Part shown: one piece after another, positions 34,025 to 45,300 of the stretch
How the letters are laid out: every line of letters begins with the position of its first letter
How positions within the stretch are numbered: position 1 is the first letter of the stretch
Source: Patella vulgata
Lineage: Eukaryota > Mollusca > Gastropoda > Patellidae
Direction of reading: 5' to 3'
Length of the DNA stretch: 64,000 nucleotides
Assembly (NCBI RefSeq): GCF_932274485.2
Contig: NC_065881.2
Location: 78,556,702 to 78,620,701, forward strand
The notes under the pieces: model-generated
Told to the model about the DNA's origin: nothing
The model's input: only the letters and a program-made list of their open reading frames with translations
Databases searched by the model: none
Translations under genes and position numbers: made by a program

Positions 34025-34170
34025 TCATGACGAAACCACAGGTTGATATATTCGTTCATATCAACCGCTGATGACGTCATGACAGGTTGATATTTCAGAT
34101 CAACCGCTAATGACGTCATCTCAGGTCGATATATTCGGCTGATATCAACCGCTGATGACGTAGTTGATCG
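34025..34170 (+). repeat. Palindromic tandem repeat with CRE (TGACGTCA) octamers
   Basis: Units of about 40-45 nt: GGTTGATAT...ATATCAACCGCTGATGACGTCAT. Full CREs at 34072-34079 and 34111-34118 and a partial one at 34156. About 1.8 kb upstream of the orphan first exon. Confidence 0.8.
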
Positions 34171-34456
34171 AAATAATACAAAAAACACAGAAATAAATTT
34201 GTATTCTTTTGACAACTTAAAATTGTTATGGTACAGTTTGCAACATTCAGGGCCGAAATAGACGGCGTACTTACCGGCATATTTAAATCGGTTATCCATA
34301 CTCCATGTCTAAGATATCTTTCAGAATTTTCTTTCCGTCCACACACTCCTAGACTTGAAAGTATTTATCGCTCAAGAGTTCCTTCATAAAGTATTTTTGG
34401 GTACAGTCCACTTCAAACAGTCGGTCAAATCCTTCGCTGAACATACCGAAAACCTT

Positions 34457-34751
34457 TGGGGGTTGGATGGCTGAATGGTTAGCGTGCGCGCGCTGTATCA
34501 TAAAGTCTGTCACTGAGTCGACTGGCGTGGTTTCGAATCCCCGGCTGTACGTGGCAAGGAGTAGGGTAGCCTGTCCAACCTCGTGGGTTTTCTCCGGGTC
34601 CTCCGGTTTCCTCCCACTGCTAAAGACCCCTACGCGCAAGCGAATTATGTAAATAAAATTAAACCATATGTTAGTCCCGAAATGACCTAGTTTGTGTCGA
34701 GTGGACGTTAAACCCCATTTCTCTCTCTCTCTCTCTTTCTCTTTATCTCTC
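34457..34751 (+). mobile_element. SINE B, full length, with 12-bp target duplications
   Basis: Perfect repeat ACCGAAAACCTT at 34445-34456 and 34752-34763. Head GGTTGGATGGCTGAATGGTT (A box) and GGTTTCGAATCCCC (B box) are intact, tail (TC)n. The best reference copy of family B here and probably the youngest. Confidence 0.93.
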
Positions 34752-35050
34752 ACCGAAAACCTTCAATCTGGGTTCAATGTCAGAATTATCGGAAAAGAAT
34801 GCCCTTTAATCCAAATTTTCTTCAGGCTTCGGATAGATTCTTATCGATATTTGCATTCACATATATTCCATCGTCAATATGTTGGCTAAAAAGGATTGAT
34901 TATTCGTCTGACTTCGCATTACTATCCGTATCCATTTGGTTTTTGCGTTCAATTCAATACCCCAAAATGGCGACGTATAAACAAAAACATGCACGTAATT
35001 GCACGTGATTACTTCGGTAATTTTCGCTATTTGGCGGAAACTATCGAGCA

Positions 35051-36683
35051 TAGACCAAATTGAAGATACTTTGAATACCTGGAAAAGACGAAACGTAAGT
35101 TTAATAGGGAAAATCCATATAATAAAAACATTCTGCGTATCTAAAATATTATACCCTGCATCAGTTAAAACTATACCTGAAAATATAATTAAAAACATTA
35201 ATAAATTATTTTATAACTACATATGGAACGGGCCTGATAAACTAAAGAGAACAGTTATAAATCAAGATATAAATAAAGGGGGGCTAAATATGATTGACTT
35301 AAAAGAAATGATGATATGCCGTAGCGTATTCTGGATAAAAAAGATACTATCACACGATGTTCAATCATGGAAAATTCCGTACACTTATATATTAAACGAT
35401 TATGACGGACAAATATTACCGGCATGTAATTATGCAACATCTTTTTTTAAAATTATCTCCCTTCTATGAAGAACTTTTCAATAATTGGTTCCATATTTAT
35501 ACATCAAAAATCGATATGTTAACAAGCCCTCAAAATCAAATCATCTGGAACAATAAGCATATAAAGATTAACAAAAAACCTTTAATAGATAAAGAATTGA
35601 TGAATGATAATATTTTATTTTTGATTGACTGTAGAGAAGACGTTGTAATCAATAGGATAATTAATAGTAATAAAATATTAAGAATGAAAAGCGTTTGCTT
35701 AGCAGTTAAAGAGTGTTTGGATACAATCGACCGCGAACTTACGCCTATAGTAAGAAAACAAAGCGTGTTTGACATTATTAATAACAACTGTATAAATATA
35801 TATAAAAAATCACTAGATAAGATGCAAGCAAAAGACATTTATTCAATACGAGTCGATTCTAAATATAGTAAACCATTAGCAATAAGTAAATGGGAAGAAG
35901 AGAATAGTTTTATATTTGAAGATTGTGAAATCTCAAATATCTTCAATTTGGTCTACAAAACGGGCACTGATACTAGATTACAGAATTTTCAATTTAAATA
36001 CCTCCAATTATATATACAAACGACCGTTTTTTTTTAAAATCTAATTAAAGGAGTCTTCATTGTGCGATTTTTGCTATTCAAATATAGAAACCCCGGAACA
36101 CCTTTTTATATACTGCAATTACGCACAGAAAATATGGAATGATTTACATGAAATCTTCTCAACTAATGACATTTCATTACAATTACAACTTACAAACATT
36201 CATTTCGGTTTTCCGAAAAAACAGTTTTTAAATCATATCGTGAATTCTTATTTGTAAATCATTTAATATTTTTAACAAAATACTACCTCTACAAATCGAA
36301 AATAGAAAATATCAGACCGACAATTATTAATTATCGAAACTATTTAGAAAGTAAACAGCAGATAGAAAATGAATTAAACGAAGCCTTAGTAAATAAATGG
36401 GATTATACCATATGAATATTATGCATACCTCTAGTACTCCATCTAGTATTCCAACTCCTTAATACCTCTAGCTATTCTTGTATTTTTTTTGTTTAGTTTT
36501 TAGCTTTTATTTTTCTTTGTGAATATATTTGTTCTACTCAATGTAATATAGTATAGCCTTCAACATTAAACCGACGCTATCTGTATGATGTTACACACTG
36601 TGATTATATTATGTGAACTATGTACTATGCCGTTATTAATTGTTTTGAAATAAAGATTTTTTTTTAAAAAAAAGAAAAAAAAA
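35051..36683 (+). mobile_element. 5'-truncated L1-like LINE with 14-bp target site duplications
   Basis: Flanked by a perfect 14-bp direct repeat GAAACTATCGAGCA (35037-35050 and 36684-36697) and ending in an A-rich tail, so the borders are exact. It contains only the C-terminal part of the ORF2 reverse transcriptase, starting at QIEDTLNTWKRRNVSLIGK and running through FYNYIWNG and GGLNMIDLKEMM. The end has a zinc knuckle, CDFCYSNIETPEHLFIYC, typical of L1/Tx1-type ORF2. The reading frame shifts near 35440 and again near 36040, so it is a dead copy. The exact target duplications suggest a fairly young insertion. Confidence 0.9.
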
Positions 36684-36968
36684 GAAACTATCGAGCAATT
36701 ATCCAATCATTGTTGCCTTTTAATGGAAGAGCACATTAAATTTAAGGGTGAAATAGCGTTTTATATGTCGGATATAAACCTACTCTCCCTCGGATTGATA
36801 TCAACCTAGGATAGGTTGATTTACAACTATTTCCAACAATTATTTATATCATGTTTTAACTTATTAAAATAAGTCAACCACTTCAAGGTTTATCCTATTC
36901 TGCTGTATCAATACACAGGGAAATAAGTGTGGGCTATTTCAATGCCTTTATAGAGCTTTGTTAAATTA

Positions 36969-37245
36969 TGAAATTTGGTTTGACGATCTACTTTTCTGCA
37001 CAAATCGGTCTAATGAAGATGGGCGTTTGCCATGAAGTGTGTTATGTGCGAAAGTTTAACCGAGCAGCCGTATTTCCACCTGCTATTCATCAAACACCGC
37101 CTAGGTATTTCGTACTGGATGTCGTTCGTTGCGCGGCCCTCCGACCCGCACCGTTGACAAGGAGAAACTACGCCGAGTAATCCTGAGGAACTTTCTCTGC
37201 CAACAACAACTTAGAATTCAAGATCTCTTGGTTAGCCAACATGAC
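36969..37245 (-). mobile_element. SINE A copy, diverged
   Basis: AATTTGGTTTGACGATCTAC to CAAGATCTCTTGGTTAGCC with many changes. Confidence 0.65.
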
Positions 37246-37287
37246 TACCAGGTCTGTTGTTCCCAAAACACTAGGTTATCTGCGCTC

Positions 37288-37475
37288 GGGGAGTTGGATG
37301 GCCGAATGGTTAACACGTGCGCGTTGTATCATAAGGTCTGTCATTGAGTCAACTGGTGTGGTTTCGATTCCCCGGTTGTACGTGACAAGGAGTAGTCTCA
37401 CCCGTCCAACCTCGTAGGTTTTCTCCGGGTACACGGGTTTCCTCCCACTGCTAAAGACTCCTACGCGCTCATTGT
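37288..37475 (+). mobile_element. SINE B copy, 3' part missing
   Basis: Intact head GAGTTGGATGGCCGAATGG and GGTTTCGATTCCCC; stops at CTCCTACGCGCTC. Confidence 0.82.
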
Positions 37476-37678
37476 GTTATCAAACATAACATTGTGGCAC
37501 CCCACTGTTATTGTGTGTAACATAAATATACTGTTTGGGAAGCTATTTGGTCAACACTTGAAGTTTTATAGTGTGTCAGTTTCAGGACTCACATACCTTA
37601 CCACCGTTGAAAGTGATGTAATATCGTAAGACAAACACTGTTGTAAAGTGGAGTATGACGATTATTTAATTCAATTGA

Positions 37679-38247
37679 AATGAAAAAAATGGGGCTTAAC
37701 GTCCCACTGTTCTGCTCCAAACTGGGCTGCTCGAAACTGGGCTAATGAAATGAAATGGGGTTTAACGTCCTACTGTTCTGCTCCTAACCTGGGCTAATGA
37801 AGACAGGCATACGCCATACAGTTTGCTATGAGGGAAATTTTGCCCGGGCAGCGGCGCTACGGCCTACTCTTATATCGAATTCAAACTGCCAAGGGATCTT
37901 TTACGTGCACGCCAATGTGTACACGGGACCTCGGTTTTTCGTCCCATCCGAAAGACTAGACAGCTGTCCTTGTCAGTCCCTCCATCCTGCATCACTGACA
38001 TGGGGAAACCACGCCGGAAAATCTGAATGAACGTTCTCGGCCAATGCAGGAATCGAACACCCGACCTCCAGGCTAGCGAGCCAGCGTCTTACCCGCTTAG
38101 CGACGTGATCCCCCCTGGGCAAATGAAGACGGGCATACGCCATACAGTGTGCTATAAGGGAAATTTTACCAATGCAGGGATCAAACACCCGACCTCCAGG
38201 CTATAGCGAGCCAGCGTCTTACCAGCTTAGCCACTGTGACCCCCAAT
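37679..38247 (-). mobile_element. Cluster of three SINE A copies
   Basis: Tail fragment 37679-37745, a full copy 37746-38117 (from AATGAAATGGGGTTTAACG to the head CTTACCCGCTTAGCGACGTG), and a third copy 38118-38247 with a large internal deletion joining AAATTTTACC to AATGCAGGGATC. Confidence 0.87.
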
Positions 38248-38585
38248 TCAACATTGAGGTCAAAGAACAAAATCATAAAAAGTACCAACATTCCCAATAT
38301 GTATTTTAAAATTAATATTCATTATTAGTTCGTTGTTGATTTACACAACCCTTACAGGGACGACAGGCTAGAAGGAAAAGTAAAAAAAAAGACCTAGTCA
38401 TCACAAATCGGCATCCGTAGACATGTTTGTGAAGGTGCAAATATATACGATTTTGGTAATCAACAAACAATTAATATTTGATGTATAGCAATTAATAAAC
38501 AGGCCTTCCAATTATTCTACCTGGTGGACATAAATTGAGGTCAATTGCATATAATGACCACCTCCATCAAAAGACTAGAAAAAAC

Positions 38586-38643
38586 AGAAATGAATTGGAG
38601 TTCAACTCCCACTTTTCTGCACCAACTGGGCAAATGAAGACGG
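38586..38643 (-). mobile_element. SINE A 3' fragment
   Basis: GAATTGGAGTTCAACTCCCA to GGGCAAATGAAGACGGG. Confidence 0.65.
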
Positions 38644-39055
38644 GAAAAAAGTTATTGATGCATGAATGAGGCAAGCTTGAAACAGAATTACATGGAGTTT
38701 CACAAATATATCTTGAATGATTTCTGAGATTTGCTTAGGAATAATAAAATCAAACGTGTTGCCAACACAATAACTGAGATTAGGCTTATGTGTGTACACT
38801 AGAAAAACAAATATGGTCTCTAAACAGTGTATGAGATATGATCCAGAATAATAAATGTGAACCAATAATTAAGAAAACATGGTTTCTATGAAAACACAAA
38901 AAATATACCTTGAACGATTTATGAGATATGCCCTGGAAAAGATGTCAAGGAAACGAAATCGGCACGGAACGACGGATTCCATTTCAATATCCCTCCCTAT
39001 ATATTTTCGTTCGGTGCTTAACAGTAAAGTCCCAACGCAACGACTAGTGCCCATA
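38644..39055. other. Downstream flank of gene B
   Basis: Short direct repeats of the form AAAACAAATATGG / TGAACGATTTATGAGATATG; no gene. Confidence 0.4.
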
Positions 39056-39061
39056 TTTATT
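39056..39061 (-). promoter_or_regulatory. Probable polyadenylation signal of gene B
   Basis: AATAAA on the minus strand, 87 nt past the gene B stop codon; first such hexamer downstream. Confidence 0.5.
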
Positions 39062-39147
39062 TAAATCCATCAGTACTAAAGTAAGATACTGAATTTACAT
39101 TAGTTTCTATAGAATTCCCACCGCAACCTTGTGATTTAAAATGTCTT

Positions 39148-39371
39148 CTATGCATTTCCTTTCTGTATCTCGTCTTTGTTGGCGTTTGTTTCCAATCCTT
39201 CATATGTAGGCAATAGAGGACAATATTTAGTAAATCTAGACTTTTTTACGACATCAGGAATCCATGGCACGTCATAAATTTCTATTCCTTCTTCATATTC
39301 TATATTTTTGTCAGTTTTATTCGATTCTGCACCTCCAAGCTGGAATGTTAATCCACGTGACTCTCTTGTGC
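39148..39371 (-). CDS. Gene B exon 11 with stop
   Basis: C-terminal cytoplasmic tail starting GTRESRGLTFQLGG, then IYDVPWIPDVVKKSRFTKYC, matching the SVCT tail '[23 protein letters not shown]'. Ends QKGNA and a stop at 39148. Confidence 0.9.
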
Positions 39372-42300
39372 CTAAAATATACAAAGGCGTATAAATATAT
39401 GGTTTGACCCCTCTTTGGTCTTTAATATGATAACAGCCCAATATGGTTGTTTGAAAACTACGAATAATAGTGTGGGTGGGGTGGGGGCTGGAGGTTGATG
39501 GAGTAGGGTCGCCTGTCCAACCTCGTGGGTCTACTCTTAGTAAAAGTTCGGTAGAGATATAAGAAACCTGTTGTTTCATAGAAATTTAAGAGTTTGCCAT
39601 AAATTATTCATACGCCTCCAGGTTGAGTGGCTTTATAGAAACTATTGATGTTTTATGGTGGCTATTTCTGTATCAACCTTCTGTAAAGTCATTATGGGTT
39701 AATACAGAGGAAATACTACCCTTCCCAATAACCACATGCTTTCAATTTAACGTGCACAGGGTAAGCGGTTGATATTGGATAACTTGTTACTAAGAATATC
39801 TGGATATGATCTTTATAGTTGGTGTCGTTGTGTAAGTAGGATAGCAACCTATTTCCGCGGCTGTTATTCGAAAACAACAATCTAGTATCTTTGTTCAAAA
39901 ACAACCTGAAAAGCCGTGGCTTTCTACTGCTAATCAGGGATTTATTCGATATGCAGTTTTTACCTTTGACGGTATTATCCAGGAAACAAGCCAGTGCCCC
40001 AGCGACAAATATACCATTTGCTAATAACATGGTTATAACCGTATCCAACTCTGCCACACCTAGACAATAAAATCGAAATACATTTACACAAGTTCCGATA
40101 GTTATTTGCAGGGTTTTTGCCCCTTGAAGATTATCTGATTACCTTGAGATTTATTTATTTTCGTGATAGGAACATGCCCATCACATAAAAGGTAACGATG
40201 TCATATAATTATTCCATGCTTTACCTATGAAAGATTCAAATTGCGAGAACCATGTATGGACAGCCATGAGTGTATGTTTCGTTGCCTTGCAACCCATAGT
40301 CCATTACAAACGTAGAATATAGAAGTGATTCTACTTAGTGGTGGTGTTTTATTTGGTAACAATAAATGTACTTTTTTAAGACTCCACTTATCACACTAAT
40401 GCACCTTTCATGAATGAAGGATAACAAATAATTAGCATACCTGTTTTAATACCATCCGGATTTTTGTCAGTCCAATTTGGTGCCATGAAACCTACCAAAA
40501 TACTTATACCAAGAATAGCTAGATTCCTGGTACTGTTCATATATACAAACTGCAACTGGGACAGAATGATTCCAAAGAAAACACCAAAATATAAGATCAT
40601 GGTGCCTCCCAATACACTGTAAGGTATGGTGATAATCGCAGCATTCAGTTTTCCTAATATAGCAAATAATATATGTAGGAAACCCAAGAGTTGAAAGACT
40701 CGCCTGCTAGCAACCTGTAGAATAACAATTCAAACCAATAAACACAATTAAAAGTGGTACCCGGTCCTTAAAAGTCCCTGAATATGATTTAAACGACACA
40801 GGAAACCCTTGCAAACCAATCTGATTATAATACAGATCTATATTTCGTTTCGTTTTTTATACTTTCGATGGCCTACACTACATAAAGATCTGACAAGTTA
40901 TTGCGATAGGTCACGTCACGGGTCAAAAGACCGACTTATGGCCCTTTTGACGTCAGACAGTTGATTAACCAATCAGCATTGATGTTACTAGTGGATTACC
41001 CACAGTTCCGTGAAAAGCACGCCTAAAGCTCGCCGTAACAGACCGTTTCATTGGCTTATCCCTGACACCATTCAGAACACGAGTTAAATAACAACTCTTC
41101 CAGATCCAAGTGTAGTAAAGACAAGTAAAACGAAATTTTGAACTATAAAAACGAAACGAAATAGGATCTGTGTTTTAACCAGATTGCTTGCAAACTACAA
41201 TATTGTACAATTTTCATTGGTAATACGATTATCACTCCAAAATGGATCATTCCATTCTATATTTACAAAGATAAGATGAAGCAAAATTCCATCGATCTTT
41301 TTGGCCCCTTATATGTAAATGGTAAACTTTTTTTCAATTTTCCCTCTTCTCGCTTCTATATATTTCATGACAGAATTTGCCAACAAAACTTTGAAGTTCA
41401 AGTTTCCGCCATTATACAATCTATGGTAGGCTAATTGCCAGTAAGCAGGTTTGGGTATTGTCGGATGAGAGAGAGATGGGGTTTAACGTCCACTCGACAC
41501 AAACTAGGTCCTTTCGGGACTAACATATGGTTCAATTTTATTTCCATAACTCGCCTGCGCGTAGGGGTCTTTAGCAGTGGGAGGAAACCGGAGAACCCGG
41601 AGAAAACCCACGACGTTGGATACTTTCAAATTACACTGAACTTAAAAGATATGTTGGTTTAATGAACCATGTTAAAGAACTATACCTTAGTAATAAACTA
41701 TAACAAATACTTATGGAAGAACAATTACTGATTTATTTGGGCGACGTGTCGAAGAGTATTCTCTCAACGTTTTCAAGCAAGTACAGTAACAAATGTGTAG
41801 AGCAATTATATATAGACAAGCAATAACAACAATTCAGAAACCATGCATGACAACAACAAGATCAAAGGAATAAAAACAACATGATCAAAGGCAATATACA
41901 TATGAAGGGTTAACGAGACCACTGATAGGTAATTATAGGGGTAAATAATTTTAATTGGACAACCAATCATGACAAATGAGAAACCATACATGATGTGATT
42001 GGCTAGGTGAGGGTACATCAAGGGAATAATAAAGGATTGATAATAGGGGTAAACATACCATTAAACCAAACAAAAGAGAAACCATACATGTTACGAAAAC
42101 ATCAGAGAAGTAGTAAGCTACATAGGGATTAAATGGTTAAGCCATATTTAAGTGAATTACTAAATATTAGTATTAAAATGCACACAACATAGCACAACTA
42201 GCATGCTCTTAAGTAAGAGTGTAATGATAGTCCAACACTCTTCCTTCCGACAGACTCACACAAACATTTATGCCAAGGATAAGTACAAGAGACACTTAAC

Positions 42301-45300
42301 TGTTTACTAAGGATAATTGCATAAATGAAAATAAATAAGTGGGATATAAATAAGTGGGACACATCTATGAAGTTGTGTGCTCATTTATGGTCATCCATTT
42401 GTAGAACTAATTTTAATAAGTGTGTGTGTCTAATGGGAAGGAGTGTGTAGGACATTATTACTTAGGAGCCTGTGGATAGGACTGTGGTGTGGCTTTCCAA
42501 TATTTATAATTTACCATTATATCCCACTTATTTATGGTCATTTATGTAATTATCCTTAGTAAACATGCTAGTTGTGCTATGTTGTGTGCATTTTAATACT
42601 AATATTTTGTAATTCACTTAAATATGGCTTAACCATTTAATCCCTATGTAGCTTACTACTTCTCTGATGTTTCCGTAACATGTATGGTTTCCCTTTTGTT
42701 TGGTTTAATGGTATGTTTACCCCTATTATCAGTCCTTTATTATTCCCTTGATGTACCCTCACCTAGCCAATCACATCATGTATGGTTTCTCATTTGTCAT
42801 GATTGGTTGTCTAATTAAAATTATTTACCCCTATAATTACCTATCAGTGGTCTCATTAACCCTTCATATGTATATTGCCTTTGATCATGTTGTTTTATTC
42901 CTTTGATCTTGTTGTTGTCATGCATGGTTTCTGAATTGTTGTTATTGCTTGTCTATATATAATTGCTCTACACATTTGTTACTGTACTTGCTTGAAAACG
43001 TTGAGAGAATACTCTTCGAAACGTCGCCCAAATAAATCAGTCATTGTTCTTCCATATGTATGTGTTATAGTTTATTGCTCTATCCAGTTACTAAATGCCT
43101 CTAAAAGATCATATACCTTAGTAATTCCAATAGCAGCAATATTGCCACCATAGGAACTAGTTGCATGCCCAGCTCCAGTCATACCAGCAAAAAAACTCAT
43201 CAAACCTTCCCAAAATATTCCACGATTCATGGCATGCGCTGGTGGGGGAGGAACGTAGCACACCCTAGCACATGCTCTGTAATCACAAACTGAATCTATC
43301 ACTGACACAATTGTGGCTACAAATGCACCAACAAATGTAGCCGTGTCAAATCTGGAGCTTCCGAATTGACCTGTTGAATACCAAAATAGAAATAATCAAA
43401 CATTTCACACACATTATCGCAAAATGTTTTTAAACATACGGGTTTGGGTCAGTATGTTAAAATGCACGAGGATGTGTTTCAGTGCCGGCTCCTCAAACGT
43501 CCCGGAAGAGGGAGGGGATGGGCGAAAACAACGCTTCACAAATGCTATAAGTGGGTTGATCAAAATTATTCGTTTGCAAATACCCCTTAAATGTAATGAT
43601 ACTCTCATCTCGTGTCATTCGAATAATAAGTACAGGGGGACCACACCACACAAAACCCATATGACAAACACGCGGACAGGACACATAAACTATATAGACA
43701 CCGTATATATAAAATCCAGTGAAATGGACCCGGGGGCAATGGTCAACAAATTCCAAATGAATCAACAATACGACGTTCTCTTTGATTTACCTGGATATGG
43801 AAAATAAAACCATGGATTAGTTGTAATAATATCATTCGTGGCATCAGTTCTGGCATAAAACTGGATACTGGTTGGATCACTGGATAATATTTCCGTACTG
43901 GTAAATATGGCGCTTAAAATCCATCCAAATATTACTGATATCAATATCTGTAAAAATATTATTATTGTAATTACACAAAATTATATATATCGAGAGATTA
44001 GCTTTTGAATTTTAGACTAGCCTCGATCATCATTACTAAAGTCGGTACGATAAAAAAAACCAAAGTCTCCATTATCCATTTTTACGTTTAATCATTTTGC
44101 AAAAAATGCATTCCAATCCGCTAAATATCGCAGGCTAGCGTTGGTATCGAGAGTAGATCACGGACTGGATAAGTTAATTAATGTCTAATTAATAATTAAG
44201 ATAACATTTCAGGCCTAAAGAAAAACCTACAATAGGCAGGTTTAGCTCTTACGTAATGTATTTTTAATTTATGAACAATTCCATATTTGAAATAAAATGG
44301 CCAATCTAATTAAAGGTGTACCCCTTATAACATGCACCCATTCAATGTCATATTTTAATGCTGGATGATGTTTATGATTGACTGAAAAAAACAATGAACA
44401 CAACAATAAACTATAACTGTTTCAGACTTAAATAATATAACAGGTAAGTTGCATCTGTTCACCATGCAAAACTTTATCTAGATAGGCCTGGGTCTACACG
44501 GAGTGAAAAGAAAAACATTTATTTGGCACTTGTAGTAAGTCAATAATTGTTAATAAGCCTTAAAATACTACATGAATGTATACACGGTGACAACATAGTG
44601 CATGAACAAAACATAAACAGGTGTGAGCTCTTGATTGCAGTGTTTCTCACCATTTTTTAGGCTGATCTGGGCTCCATGAAATCTACTAACGAGAGAGCCC
44701 TGGTTAACAAGGCTAATAGGCTAATGAAGGCGGGCATTTCGAATTCAAACTGCCATAGGTCATTTTACGTGCAGGCCAATGTGTACACGGGACACGGGAT
44801 TTTTCATCCCTTACGAACGACTATATGTTGTCCCTTGCCAGACTCGCCGTCTTGCATCAGTGACAAGGGGGGACCCATGCCGGAAATTTCCGATGAACAA
44901 GATAGAGATTTAAAACGGGACCTCCAGGTTAGCGAACCATCGCCTTACTCACTGAACCACCGCGGTTCCATCTAAACATTATTGCGAACGACATTGTTAG
45001 AAACGCAATAACAATTTGTGTCCACCTACCCACCCACCTTAAATATAGTAATAAATATATTCAGCGAGTATGAAACTCTCGGATCTCCTGTACCCTTTAC
45101 TTACAATATTACCGAAAACACCTGGATGTGACATGTACCGGATGTGATATGGGATTTGCTAAATCAGTGATTCTCAACCAGTGCCGCGAAATCTTCCTAC
45201 GTGTGCCGCGAAAAGGCACACTAAGAAAATGTGGAAAACCAATTGAGTATTCACTGGCGTCCACTGATAAGTTCATAGCTTTGCTTTTCTTTATTTAGTT

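Noticed and set aside
34999-35050. Start codon upstream of the LINE frame
   Set aside because: It lies in host DNA outside the target duplication, so it is a chance extension of the truncated element.
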